In this document: positions 1 through 13,815 of the stretch, one piece after another
How positions within the stretch are numbered: the stretch's first letter is position 1
Layout of the letters: every line of letters begins with the position of its first letter
From: Colius striatus
Lineage: Eukaryota; Chordata; Aves; Coliiformes; Coliidae
Assembly: GCF_028858725.1 (NCBI RefSeq)
Contig: NC_084759.1
Coordinates: forward strand, 174,451,770 to 174,515,769
DNA length: 64,000 nucleotides
Direction of reading: 5' to 3'
Translations under genes and position numbers: made by a program
The notes under the pieces: model-generated
Told to the model about the DNA's origin: nothing
The model's database searches: none
What the model saw: only the letters and a program-made list of their open reading frames with translations

Positions 1-1372
1 ATTCCTAAAGCATCATATGCAATTTATTTTCCTTAGTTGTATCTTTTTCCTGCAGTTTACTGCAGAATGAAGCACATTAAAACTCTGATGAAAGCCTTTA
101 TTAAATGACCATCTCATTATAATTATTAGAGGCTTGGGTTCAAAAGTTCATACAACTGAAGATTTGCTGTATATTTTCCTGCAGGTTTCAGATTGTGTTA
201 ATTTAAAGAATAATTAACAGATTACTTGAAGATCAGCGTGTGTGCAAAAGGTGACTGGAGTTTATTTGCCAGAATCCTTAGAGGTGACTTACTCATTCTT
301 AACTCAAACCCAAAGAGATTCTGTGAGAAGCATTTTATTATAGATGTTTAAAGTGTGCAGTGTGGAAGTGCCTAGAAATTTCAGTCAAGGACCAAGGTTT
401 GTATATAAGTCACTCAAGACAGCCTCTACTCTAAGACTCTAAACATTTCAGTTTGAAAGCAAAGTAATAAAATTATTCCCATGCACTTTCTAACAATTTT
501 AAGAAATAAATCAATTCTTTAAGCAGTGAAAGATTAGCTACACCTCTTCTGAACGTCAGGAATCATTCATGGCATTTTATGACATAAATAATGTCTTATC
601 TTTTTCTCATTAAATTCACAGCAGTTTTTTGAGACAACAGCAAAAGCAGGAGCTTTGTGAATTTTAATTAGATTAAATTGTCCAATTGCCATCTAAAACA
701 GACACTAAACCATCTAGATACCTACAGTGTCATTTAATAACATTTGTGTTTACCAGACCATTAAAAGGCCAGACATTTTATACTGACAGTCAATTTTCTT
801 GTAATTGTACCTTTAGTAAAATATTAGACTGTACTTTATGAAGTCTTGTATCTTGCTGATGACTGGCAGTTGTTTTCCACTTGTCTACAGAATGGAGGAT
901 GCATTTGCAAGCTTACGTGACATATTTGTGTGGGGGTAGTGGCCATGTCCACTTACATCTTTTTCTCATCACACACAAATATGGAGAAACTCTACACATC
1001 ATCTATTTAGAGCCTGTATGAATAGAAATGCATGTATTTAAGTGCATGCCTACTCAGATACCATAAGATATATAGAAAATAATAGAATGGCTTGAATCAT
1101 CAATTATTAAAAAGCTCTATCAAAGTGTGGCCCTTGGGATCACCTTAGTCATGTACCACAGTATAAATGAGGTTTCTTCTACTGTCTCTAAGTCCAGATA
1201 CATAATAAGCTAGCAATAAAAAAAAAAATATAAATAGAAGTTTCTAAATATTCTTCCTTATCAGCCACTGCAAAAATGAAGGACTGATTGAACATAGGAT
1301 TTTTTCTGTTTAAAATCTTCTTTATCTTTCCAGATTTAGTATAAAAAAGTAGCCTACACAATGAATAACATT
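1..1372. other. AT-rich non-coding sequence, nothing recognised
   Basis: No long open frame, known repeat terminus or RNA gene was seen. The stretch is AT-rich with short A and T runs. If a divergent transcript starts at the CpG island near 37 kb, this would be part of its intron or of intergenic DNA. Confidence 0.5.
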
Positions 1373-1690
1373 TCATAGAATCATAGAATGGTAGGGGTTG
1401 GAAGGGACCTTTAGAGATCATCTAGTCCAACCTCCCTGCAGAAGCAGGTCCACCTAGATCAGGTCATATAGGAACACGTCCAGGCGGGTCTTGAAGTCCT
1501 CCAAGGAACGCGACTCCATAACTCCTCTGTACTGGTGCAGGGGGTTGTTCCTTCCCAGATGCAGAACTCTGCACTTGTCCTTGTTGAATCTCATGAGGTT
1601 CCTCTCTGTCCAACTCTCAAGCCGTTCAAGATCCCGCTGAATGGCAGCACAGCCTTCTGGGAATCAGCCAGTCCTCCCAGTTATTTATTG
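1373..1690 (-). mobile_element. CR1 LINE 3' fragment, probably rearranged
   Basis: The plus strand opens with the repeat TCATAGAATCATAGAATGG, then GGAAGGGACC and a TCTAGTCCAACC block. This is the reverse complement of the avian CR1 3' end, so the element is on the minus strand. The first about 155 bp (to roughly 1530) follow the usual CR1 3' region up to the GACTCCA segment. From about 1541 the text jumps to another common avian repeat segment (TGCACTTGTCCTTGTTGAA, then a CGCTGAATGGCAGCACAGCC block). Either an internal deletion joined two parts of one element or two elements sit side by side. No coding capacity remains. The right boundary is approximate. Confidence 0.85.
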
Positions 1691-1699
1691 CAAAACACC

Positions 1700-4600
1700 T
1701 TGTATAAACACAGGAAACAAATCTAGGATAGCAAGTCACTCACAGGATAGTCTTAAAAAAACTAAATAATCTGGTGCAGAGTGCATTTGAATGTATAGGA
1801 AATTATGCACTGAGATTATACTATGAACTTTCACCCTTTTGAGAAAGTGATTCTTATTTTCCCATATCAAGCACAACCTCAGGTTACTTGAACTTCTTTG
1901 GCCTCGAGAATACCACGAGGCCTATGATTCTGAAACTTTATGTCTTTCTTTGCTTTTGCTTTCCTTCTAATCAAGTATTTATAGTGCCTTTTACATTTCT
2001 TCCACTCAGAAACTAGCTGCAGCAATTCTTAAATAGAAAGCTCAATGGCAGCATAGCAATGCTCTCTCTCTTACAAGGTTTATAAATCCTGTTCCACTCT
2101 TCCATCCTCTTCTCCAGATATGCTGAAACAATGACTGCAGTCCAAATGCAAGCACAGCTCTGACAGTTTCTTTGACATTTCAATCCAGTTCTTGCACACA
2201 AAGAGCTCAAACTGAGCATTTACAGTGATAGCAACAGCCATGCAGAAGAAAGGCTATTATGCTTGTTTAGCTTAAGAGTCTTGGATGATATACCATCATT
2301 TGTTTGAAGGGAACTTTGCCAAGTTACTAATATGACAGAGAATTAAATTCAACTTTTTTGTCAAATGGAAAAACCCCAATGGACTCTAGACCTACTCAAG
2401 GATTATTTGGCTTATCTTACCCTGAAGGTATTATATATACATTTTGAAAAAGCTGTTTTTCATGATAGGTTCACTTGTGTAGCACAAAGCAAGCATCTCT
2501 GATCATCTTCCAAGCAGACCAAAAGGCATGTGGTCTTATCTATAGGGTGACAAGTCCACACTAGTACACCTTGCCTGTTCATATCAGCTGCATTGGATTT
2601 AGTAGTACTTTAACACAATCACAGGACTTTTGGGTAGGAACTAGCTCGTAGGAACACCTTATCATGCAAGTGGGCATGCCTTGTATCACTGGTGAGTTAT
2701 GTTGCTTTTCATAAGAATTGCATGGTTGGCTCTGTTGGTTTTGTGGACTGATATTTCTTGGGAAGCTCTGTTAGTATGTGACCAGTAAGAATTCTTTTCT
2801 GAGGCTGATGAGGTTTTAAGTGTCTTATTCTTCTTAGACTCACTTTTGCCACAGTACACAATTGTTTTCTTACCACACTCAATTAAAAAGAAAATAATTT
2901 TTGTTTAACACTGATATGTTTTGAAAAATTGCATTTCTGCCTGGTGAGTGCATTATTTTATTTAGAAGCAAGAGATTTACTTGTGCTGGCAGAAAGGAAT
3001 AAAAAGTACAAGTAGATACAGGCCTTTTAGACAATATCACCAAAAAATCCTACAGAGTGCTTCTGTAAAATGCGTTTTTACAGACTAACTAGTACTAAAG
3101 CAAAAACAAAGCCAGTAAAAAAAAACCAGAAAAACAGAAAACAATAAAATAATTCAAACCTTCCCCAAAATTCTTTTTTCCTCTAAATTCTTAAAAGGTG
3201 CTGACTTACATAAGTTCTTTTAAAAATCAAAATACATTATCCTATTTTGTTATTTTACAAAATACTAGTTTAAACAGACTAAAGATGTTTTGGGAGGAAG
3301 AAGAAATCCATTTCAGGTTTCCCAAAATAATAATGTTTTTCATTAATTCTCTTTTTTATCTCATTTTCCCAAATATAAAAAGGTTTTCAGACATGTTCTT
3401 GTTCCTTGGAGTCCAATAGCATGGCACTGAGCTTCACCTTCCAGCGCTCTGACCATAACTGTGTTGCAGCAAGCCCAGGGTGCTATACCCAAACACTTAG
3501 CAAATATTATGTCATCCCGAGCTCAGTGTTACTCTTACCAAATTAGACAGATTTTCACTCAAAAAGGCCATAAACTTCCTGAGGAGCACAAAGTGTTAGA
3601 CTGAAAGTATCAAGGGCAACAGTTATTCTCATCACATGTGATCTTGGTGATTGTAATGTTTATGATAACCAACAAGAGTGATACCTTTCTGATCTTTTCT
3701 TATAGAGCAGTTGCTGGGTCCTGTTCTACAGACCTTTCTCCTTGTGAAAAATCTTCTCAAGCAGACCCTGGCATCTCCATGTAACCTCAGGTCTGCATGA
3801 TTTCCAAATCAGCCTCCTTTCTTCTGACACGTGACTCATAAGAAATTGTCTGAGGAGAAGAGACAGCATAATATGATGATCAAAGAGTTAGTCACAATAT
3901 TAGGTACTATGTTTTTTTCCATTCCTGTTGTTGTTAATGACAAGCTAGCTGTCGTCTTGAGCTGTGACTTGTTGAGATCGAATTGTGCCAGTTTAGAGAG
4001 CCTAAGCTAAAGAGTACATTATCATAGGAAAACATTGACATTCACTTCTGTCTTTTATGCTGTTCAGGTTGCGTAATAGTACACTTCTGCTCAGTGTCTC
4101 TGCTACTCACAGCTCATGATTTGTCCTGCTGCTGCTGCAAAACAAGTCCTTTCGTATGCAAGTGTCATTGTGTTTACACAATAGCAAGACAGCTTTCAAA
4201 ATTACATCATTTTTTGTGATTTTATAATGTAAAGCTTTCCATTTAGATTTTAATTCTTCATTTCTAGTGAACCTTGAACTCTTGTACAGGCCTGAATAGC
4301 ATTTAAGTCCTTAGTTGCTTGCTTTCTCTGGCATCTTTTCACTTCACTGCCACTGGGCACCAGATCAGTTGAGACAACTTTGATGTTGTATTTCCAGTTA
4401 TTCCTACTCAACATAGTCTTCTCATGATTACTTTTCAAAGAAGTACGGAGATATTTCGGAGACCATTTGTTAGGCTGTTAGACGATTGATTGACCTTAAA
4501 AAGTCAGAGGGCCACAGTTGTCTCTCGTATTTTAGGCTAAATTTCCAGGTAGCACCAAGAAACTAGCAGCTGAGCAACCTGTCTCACTGATCATTTCACT

Positions 4601-7600
4601 TTGCTCTAGCTTGCTTTTCTCAGGAATTAAAACACTAATTGAAGCCACCTCCAATATGGTTTATGCACATTCACAGTGTTCCTGGAATGCATGCAGTCAG
4701 TGACCTGAACATAGCTGATGAACAGCTTCGCTCTTAGCCAAGATGACGCAGATGCCTGTGACTGTGTTGATGTTGGTAAGAAATTCCTCTGGAAGTTCCC
4801 ATAAAGCTGTAGCCTTCTCAGAAGCATCTAGTGGAAGCTACCACACAGTAGAGTTGGTGCACTCAGCCTAATCACTTCAGAACAGGTTTTCAACTTAGAA
4901 GAAATATTCCATAGTTACAGTGAAAAACTTAATTGTTCACAATGTATAACCCCCTTAACAAACAACAAAAAGAAAGACTTTAACATGTCTGGATTGAGAC
5001 AATACTACTTTCTTTCTAGATATCTCATTAAAAGACTTTGGTCTCTCAGCAGATGAAGCAGCCACGAAAGTCTTTACTCAAAATTTTATTTGTAAGAGAG
5101 GAAGATTCGTGAGACAAGATCGTTAATAACTATTGGGCTTTATTTCTGGCTGTCATAATTCCTGTGCATGACTAGAGACTAACCAGTTGACAACATAGTT
5201 CTGACTTTACAGAAACATTAGTTATTTCTTCCTTCCAAGATTATTGTATGTCTAAGTCATTTTGAGAATTAATATCCTGTTTAAATATCACATAAATATT
5301 TTGTTTAAACAAACATCTTCAAAGAGTCTCCTTACAATCAGTAACAGGCCCTTCCCAGGCAAATACAGCTGGATGGTTTGAAATCCATCATGTCCAACTA
5401 AAATACAAATCAAAAGTTGTTAACTGCACATTCTTACAAAGCTGCATTTTTGAGGCAGTATTTCTCTCCCTTGAAATATGAGCTGTTTATACTGACACAG
5501 CTCTGGTGAAATGTGCAGTCCTTGGTGGATGGCTGAATGCTGACCATTGATGAATTGATACAAGAAGAGATTTTAATTTTCAGCCTACTAAAACAGAAGA
5601 CCTCTGAAGGGGGAGGGGTGAAGGATGAAAGGTAAGTCTAATCATGCCTACAATTTATGTCTTCATCGGAGCTAGTTCTTATCCTTTCACAGAGAGTCCA
5701 GTGAAGCCTGAGGAATGAGTCATCCTGTCTGTATGCAGGTGTCTTCATTTGATGAGATGGATTTATTCCCAAATACTGGTTGATTAAAAGTGATCAGTGA
5801 TATGTAAAAACACAACATGGATCTCCTCTTAAAATTATTGGCATTTTAAAAATTGATTTTAGGAGAAGCAGGATCAATGATTTCCAAGACGGAGAAAAAA
5901 TAATTGCTGCTATGAATACTTATGTAACTGCTTCTTAAAATGCAGTATGTTTAAAGGGTCATTAAATAACTAAAATCTAAGTTGTATTATTATCTCAGTA
6001 CGTTTATTTTAGGTTCACTGCATCCATAGTAAAAACCATTACTTTTAAGCTTTAGATGGGGTACACCAAATGTGAACATTTTTTTTCCAAGTTAAAAGCT
6101 GCCAGAAATTATCATTTCTTGTTCTTTGACTTTTTTCGAGTTCACAGAAGAAATTTCAGGGAAATAATGGTTGGATATAAGTTTTTACCTTATCAAAGTT
6201 TATAGAATTTCTCTGACAACTGTAGAGTCTAAGGATGTATTAGAAAAGTCATCATTAAGCAAACTGTCTTAGGACAAGTTACATAACAGATATTTGAACT
6301 AGAATAGCATATGTATTATACATCTGACAAGCTTCTGTCTCTACAAATCAGTATGTGTTTGTAAAGCCACTGAGAAATTATGTCTCAGTATGCAAACTGA
6401 TGTACAAGGAAAACAAAAAAATCAAGAAAATTCAAGAAAAAAAAATGTTTGCTACTTAATTTCAGCTGTTAGAGAGCAACTAAGACTGAAATATATAACA
6501 GATTGAAAGTATTTTTACTCTTTGGATGCTATTAGCATTATCAAGAGTAAGTAACAGAGGAGCATTTCAAGTCATGGCATTGGAATTTGTATTTGCATAC
6601 AAGGAGGCACTGTCCTGCCACCATTACAGAGCATTCATCCTGAGCAGGACATGCTGGGGTGCACATCTGACCTCTCACCAGGCAACAGCTAAGGTATGGG
6701 AGGGTACAGCTAAGAACTGGGACAGTTCTGTCAGTCCTCAATCAATTTTAAAAAGTTACCTACTTATATTCACAGCAAGAACTGTAGTACTATAGACTGG
6801 TCAGTGGAAATAATGCTCAAATTGTGTGCTCATTGGATATTTGATGCACCATGGTAGGTTACACAGGCTTTTTGACTGCTTTCAAAGCAAGATGTGTAGG
6901 TATTTGGATGGAGCTCATCACTGAGAATGGTTTTGCTACAAGTACCTGGTAAATATGTTCTGTACTGTAAGAACAGATCAGTTACTCATCAGCTGATTTC
7001 TACATTAGCGAAATGCTCCAAATCAAAAGGACAGCAGCTGTGGAATCAAGCAGGGCTAAGGGGTAGTTAGGGTGAAAAAAAGGAATCATAGACTTTTTCA
7101 GACAGACTTCAGTAGCAAGAAGTGGTAGTTCTTGCTTTTTCTAAAGCCAGGGCAGACACATTACTACTAATATTCTTCTATGTGATAATATTCCAATCAA
7201 AACAGAACTTTGTATAGAATTTGCTCTCTCAAGTTGATAATGGAGTTCAGGGGTCTTGAAAAGTCATCATAGATCTAAAGTTTAAGCTTTAAACAATGGC
7301 AAGAGAGAGCAAGTTACAGTTGGACCAAAGTTTTATCACTTAATTTCAGCACTCAATGAGAATTCATCCAGAATGGACTCTACCTATGCCATTTCTATCC
7401 AAACATCTTTTACTTAACTAGGACTTTCTAAGCAAACACTATACTGGATCTAGCACAAGTTAGAGCCATCATGTGCTTTGACTTGTATATGTCTTGCCTT
7501 GATCCCAGGAAGCTGCTCACACGATGCTCTCTCACCTTGTTTCCCCCAAGAATGCCTCCCATACTGGATAGCAGGAGGAGAACTACATCGTGTGCTTTCC

Positions 7601-10600
7601 AGAAATGTCAGTTCCAAATGTAGGAGCCATACATATACTCTATTCACAGGATATCTCAGTGTTCAGCCAATTCTGTTTGCACACGAAGAAAGAAGGACCA
7701 GCGACACCAAGGCCATAATAAAAGTTGAAGTAGAACACTGACTTTATTTTCTGCATCTATCAAGCTGCTACTAAGCTCTCTACCAAAGAATTTGGTGTAT
7801 CGTGGTTGGAGTGCTGAACAAACCATAAAATCTGGACCTAGCAAACAGTTATTGGAAACATTTACAGTTATTGTACTATGAAGGAGTAAAAGTCACTCTG
7901 ATCTACTAGGACATGTCAGATAACAGAATCATGGCACATCTACTTGAGTAACAGTTATTTTGATAGTAAATGTTGATATTAAAAAGATATCTAAAATAAT
8001 GAATTTATATAAAGTTTCTAATGCCTTCTATTAGATTCTGGAGCAAGTGGGACAAGATGCCTGTCTGCATATGTCCAATTCTAATAAACAGGATTTAATA
8101 TCTACATCTAGTTTATTCAAAAATATATCTTTGTTTCAAATAATTGCAAGCTCTTTTATTGTCTGGTTTTAGCTTTCTTCAATTGCAATCAGAACAGGAT
8201 CTGAATGTGTATCTGTTTTTTTCAGTTTTGTTTTGCCTTTAATGTTATTATTTAGCAATTCAGCTGAGATGACTTGAAATTAAATTTAAATAAAATTACA
8301 TTACAGTGAAGCAACAATCACTAGATAGTATTAAAAAAAAAAAGTTATGTTTGTTGGTTTTGCCTGAATAAATCAATTAGAGCAGCCTATTGAGATTAAG
8401 AGCAACTAAACAGATCTCTTGCATAAATATCTCTGCTGACTTTTTAAATGGAGGCCATGAATTTACCATTTGTCTTTACAATAGGATAGTACAATGGGGA
8501 GTAAGCAGGGAATCATAAGCTTTGTAACATAGGTGACATTGTCTTTGGTCTTCTTCTCTACAGATCATGGCAACCAGTCATCCGTTTTCTTAACAGAAAA
8601 TTAATTCCACCCCATTCACAGATACATTATGTGTTTATAAGGAAAGCAAACATCAACAAACTTCATTTAAAGCAAGTCACACTCTCCTTCTATTTTTAAA
8701 AATTTCAACAGCAAAAAGACTTACTCTCCTTAGTCACGGCCATATTCGAGCTTATACTTGCAGAAGGCTGATCTAGATAAAAGCCGTTTTCCATGTCTTC
8801 ATCACAGCATGACAGATTTAGCCTCTAAATGAACTTTAAAAAAACAAATTCTCATTGTTTTCTTTTTAAAGCATCTTCTAAATACTCAGCAGTGTGAAGT
8901 AATTGCCGTAAAAGCACAACTTATTACTGAATAGTTGAAATCAGATGTTTCTTCACAACTTCAGTGCCGCAAATTGCCAAACCAGCCCTGTTAGGATGAA
9001 CAATTTTCCATGACTCCCTGGGATTTGTTATAGTGGAGCTAGACTGAATTGGGAAAGTACTGACAGATTTTTAACTTCTTTTCATGCAATTAAAAGAACA
9101 GAAACAAAGTGAATGAACACCACACGATTTCCTGTACTCTCCAGAGAGCACCCCACAGAATATTTTGCAGATGACTGGTGGCCCATAGAGCACAACTGAG
9201 GTGCTGGAAGAGAGATGGTTTTGTAATGAGCCTACTTTGCTGGAGAGTTAAATGTGCATTTTAAAGCTCATTTTCTACCACATATTTTACATTCTGTTCA
9301 AAACTCACATAGACTTTTCTTTAATTAAAATTTCAGCACTTAAGAATACTAGTAAAATCACAATACCTGTGTTTTCCGCACACTACCAACCCACAGAATC
9401 AGTTCGCAGCATCTTAGAGTAGTCCAGGCCATTGAGAAAAAGAAATGGTCAAATCAGGACAATAAACTGAAAAGGTTCAATAGGCCTTTTTAGCATTAAT
9501 ATTGATCTAAGTATGATAAGACATGATGGTGTTCAAATTATTTTAAATTCATTTTTTTAGCATTTTCCCTTCTAATTTACAAACTGTTTTTTAGACTACA
9601 TAATTTCATAGCCTGATTTCCCTCTTTAAAAAAATAGAAAATCAAATTGGTTACATTGCTGTTTAATAACAACTTGAAGCATTTTTCCATACATAAACAA
9701 TTAAGTGAAGATTGTTATGCACTTTCTGATTGTAGTTGTAAATATGCTGGATATGTGATATGCGGAAGAGAAAAAAGGAGTAGTCAGATGGAAAGTATAA
9801 GCAGGAACTTTCAGTGTCCTGGATATAGAGATACCCACTCCAAACACTACTTTTCCAAGAACATCCTATTTTGGTTTAAAAAAATACACTTTAAATTCAA
9901 AACAATGTTGGATTATCCTTCTACTTCCTTCTTCCTTTTATTTTTGGTGTTTTAAAAAAAGGGAAACCTGTTTGCCTCAGAGTTGTTTTAACCTCTGAAA
10001 TGATCCATAATCAAGCAATCAAGCTTCTAAAGCTCTAAAGGGGAATTGACTTCAGGAACAGTGAGAAAAGGGATGCTTTATGAGAGTTATTTTTTGTTTT
10101 CAAATATACAACATGCACAATAGATACTCATGTTTCCCTTCACTATACTGTTCCTTGAATATGTCTTTAATTTATCTGCACTCTCAGAAAACACCCAGAA
10201 GTAACAGTCAGAAGAGCTACTGGGAGGATGATGCTCTATATTAAGATTTTCTGTAACTCACATACATAAATATCATAGGATGATTTTTAAAAGGCAAAAA
10301 TATAACCCAACAAATATATATAAGAAAATGTATTGGCTGTCAGATTCAGGTGAAAATACTTTTCTTTTTTTTATACAGGAAAATAAAGTATACAGTTGCT
10401 TTTATTCTTACTTGAGTTCCATATAAGTAGTGTGGGTAATTTTATGTTATTTTATTGCTTGAACTATCAGACATTATTCAATATTTATCATCACAGGCAT
10501 TTATATCCATAAAAATAAAGGCCTAATGCAGGATGAAGTTGTGCAAGTTAAATGGATTTCACATAAGTGCCCAATCCAAATCTCCCTAAAGGAAATACAC

Positions 10601-12130
10601 AGATCACAGTGCACATCAAATCAGATTCAAGATGAAATGACCTGATGCACACAAAGGACACTGACCTTCATTTAGGATTTTAAAATGTTATACAGAGAAT
10701 TATGTGTATATGTATGTATATATATATGACTTTAAGACTGACAAAATATAGCTAAATAGTTATAGCCTCACCATGAATATTTTTGTCAACATATGTTGCT
10801 AAATACAACATGAAATCAAATTGGTCTGGCTATTCAAGCAATGTAATGAAACTTTCTACCTTTAGGAAGGTCTACATTCTAATTATTAAAAAAAAAAAAA
10901 AAGACAGACCATTGAAATGAACAACACTGAAATATTTGCTTTTAACCACAGAAAAATAAGAATTATTTACTTTCTTTCATTCAAAGTTGTTTTCCTAGTT
11001 ATGTACTTAACTGTGATGCCCCGATCTAAAAATTGTAATTTTAAAATTGAATAAGCTTAGAAAATATCAGATGCATATACGTGTGCAGAAATTTTCAATT
11101 GAATCATAGGGCTCTCTAACAGGTGAAATCTAATCAGATCTAAAAGCTGTTGTAAGCTACGTTCAGTTTTTAAATTAAAAATAGGCAGACTAATACTAAT
11201 GAAACAAACTAGCTATTGGAATCATAATGCTTTAAAGTTTTGCATTATTTTATTTCAGGTTGGTAAGATTAAATAGCATACCATTTTAAAAGTAAAACAC
11301 GAGGATCGTGATTTATTTTTCACTTTTTTTTTTACTCTTTTTTTTAGGTTGACACAAAAAAAGATCATCGCCTCTACTTTCGGTTGCCTATAATCTAGAA
11401 TTCTAGTCTAGTGTTATTTCTTAGGCTCTCTTTATAGTTAATATCCCCTTCAGAAGGAAATTAATCTTCCCTCTTCTGAAGAAATCGGTGTTACTTTTAA
11501 ACAAAATCACTGTTCAATCTTGGGCCACAACATCAACAACTGAGGTTCTGCAATCTGCAGTCTCTTGCATAAAAAGTCAAGTAGTTTACATCTTTCAAAA
11601 ACAAATTATCATTTTCCTATACGTTTCTCCATTTTTTTTTTATTTATCCACTTAGGCTGTTTTTCCCTTTCATATCTTAAGCTCCAGCTCCTTCCAGAAG
11701 TTCCACAACATCCAAGTGACTGCAAGGAGGAGTGGCAGCACGGGGACATTGGTCACTGTGTAGGCACAGTTACATCAGTAGACTTTATGCTGTGAGCAGT
11801 GTTTTGCAGATATCCACCATACAGCGTAAAATACTTCATATTCTTATAACATAGACTTCCTGATGTTGTTCTTTCAGTTCAGAACAATTGAAGAAGGTAG
11901 CAAGAATTGCCACAGGAGTATAAACTGTAGCACACATTTAATAACACTGTAATTTGTCTTTTTTGCTTTTAATTTACTTCTGTGATGTTAGATCCAGTTG
12001 TTACACCTTGAGTACCAATAAAGGTGCCAAGAATCTTCATATAACCCAGTCAAAGCCAACTAATGATGTCCTCAGGAAAAATAACCTATGATAAAATGCC
12101 AAAGTAAATAAAATATCTGGCACTTTCCAA
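1700..12130. other. AT-rich non-coding stretch, no gene recognised
   Basis: Only short chance frames occur (under about 105 codons). Low-complexity runs include a poly-A at about 8330-8343, a TG/TA-rich tract at 10701-10728 and a poly-A at 10888-10902. Around 7450-7850 base composition is somewhat more even and both strands carry 60-90 codon frames, but I recognise no family there. Confidence 0.45.
10701..10728. repeat. TA/TG simple repeat
   Basis: A pyrimidine/purine alternating tract of TATG and TATA units ends in TATATATATATG. It is a short microsatellite and is likely to be length-polymorphic. Confidence 0.8.
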
Positions 12131-12139
12131 CATTTAGTT

Positions 12140-12335
12140 TTCAAAGATAACTTTATTTGAACAATTCAGCTTTTTATCCCTGAAGTCTTTAGGATCAAAT
12201 ATTGCTCCAAAAAGGCTTGTGACTAGTTGTAGAGAGACTGAAACTTGAAGATGTTCATGGTATCATAGACAATGAACCCAGTAATCAGCATGAGCAAGAA
12301 TATATATAAAAGAGCTGCAGATATATATAAATGAC
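12140..12335 (-). other. Candidate 3'-terminal exon of an unrecognised minus-strand transcript
   Basis: On the minus strand a pyrimidine-rich tract ends in TTGTGTTCTGCAG at 12336. From there an open frame of 36 complete codons runs to a TAG at 12225-12223. It is followed about 65 nt later by AATAAA (plus-strand TTTATT, 12152-12157). If spliced with 2 nt of a split codon at its start, the exon would encode a hydrophobic segment of about 20 residues (ALLYIFLLMLITGFIV) and a short polar tail, like the last membrane helix of a membrane protein. I recognise no family. Acceptor, frame, stop and poly(A) signal line up, but such a set can arise by chance in AT-rich DNA, and no upstream partner exon is established. 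A 5' exon could come from the divergent promoter at 37.3 kb. Confidence 0.25.
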
Positions 12336-13256
12336 CTGCAGAACACAACAAATATGAGGCAACATATAAAATACTTTTATGATCTCTAAAGTGAGAGTTA
12401 AGCATGGCAGATATTTACTGAATGACAGAGATACAATACCTTCAAAGTAATAAGACATAAAATTTATTTCTTTGTTGTCATTTAGAACAGAAAAATGAAA
12501 ATAAGTAGATAAAAATTGTTTCAATAACTGCATCAAAATAATTCAACCAGGAAGATTTTCCTCAGAGATGCAGAAGAGATGAAAGAATTGTCACTTAATC
12601 TATGTTAAATGTGTGTAGTGCTATACAGAAGTGGGAAAAAAGATGACATTTCCAATTAGTTTTCTAATTGACGATTAACATAGTTTAGGATATACCATTA
12701 TGTAAGATATATTAAACATCTTCTATGGGCTGTTTTATTCTTTTCGAAATTCTTGATTCTAAACAAGAATGACCTGGAGCTCTTCCACTATGGTAAGTCA
12801 AGGCAGAATACTAGTTGGGTATAAATCCACTGACCTCCTTAGCCAAGTATGCTCAAAAATGCTGAAAATCTAGAAATACCCAATTTCATCCTATTTCCAG
12901 CCTAAAGACAATATGAGTTTGTTTTCTTCAAGTACTGGTCAGTCAAACTTTTAGGTGAAACAACTATCTTTTATAAAAACACATTTACACAAGGAGTTGA
13001 TATTAAGTCATTCTTAACACTGTCAATTGATACCCTGAGCTCACGGTCATATGCCATTTTCCCTAAGCTGACAAGCCGTTACTATAAATACTGTTTTCCT
13101 CAGTGGGAACTGGACAGTAAAACCATAGAAAGGTACTGTGGTCTAATATAAACCCACAAGGATTATGTATAAATTCAGTAAAGATGGATAGGTTCTTGTT
13201 ACTTTATGAGAAAGATTATTTATTTATAGAAAGATTTCTTAAGAATGTTATTCAAG

Positions 13257-13277
13257 TTTGTTTGTTTGTTTATTTGT
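13257..13277. repeat. TTTG tetranucleotide repeat
   Basis: Five TTTG-like units in a row, one of them changed to TTTA. Short microsatellite. Confidence 0.75.
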
Positions 13278-13720
13278 TCAACTCTAGCGCAGACCATAAG
13301 TATTTATAGATAGAGGCACTGAAAACAACCAGCTTCTGGTAGACAAGATGTAACTGAACATACTGCATGAAAAGTGTAATATTAATCTTCACTGTTTAAT
13401 ACAGCAACCCAAAGAAGCCATCTGCCTGTCATTTGCAAGTGTTTCATAAAACCTACTGAAGCATAGATGTGGATGGCTTGTTGGAACTGTGATAAAAGCT
13501 AGGGAAAAAGTCATGTGCATTAATTATACTCATTCCTAATTGCTCTTCCTTTAGGAAATAAACAATACCATTCTACTGAACATGAAATAAAAATGTTTAA
13601 AAATGCAGATGGGTGTGTGGGCACAATCAGTCACTTGCAGAACACTTGAAGAAATCCAAGCCTGAAATGTGAATCCCTTATCCAATTACTTGTTCTTACT
13701 GCTCTTGTCTTATGCTAATT

Positions 13721-13815
13721 AAAAAAAAAAAAAAGCAACAAAAAAACCCAAACACAAAATAACAAAATACCACAAAAGAAAACTCAACACAAAAGAAAAC
13801 CCACATAAAAACCTC
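13721..13815. repeat. A-rich / CA-rich low-complexity tract
   Basis: Fourteen A residues are followed by about 80 bp almost free of G and T (AACAAAAAAACCC-like units). It could be the decayed poly-A tail of a retroposed sequence, but no parent sequence is recognisable next to it. Confidence 0.6.

Noticed and set aside
1535..1726. 63-codon + strand frame
   Set aside because: Lies in the antisense of a CR1-type repeat; not a gene.
10701..10728. Alternating purine-pyrimidine tract as a functional Z-DNA element
   Set aside because: Short and mostly TA, which is a poor Z-former; simple microsatellite is the plainer reading.
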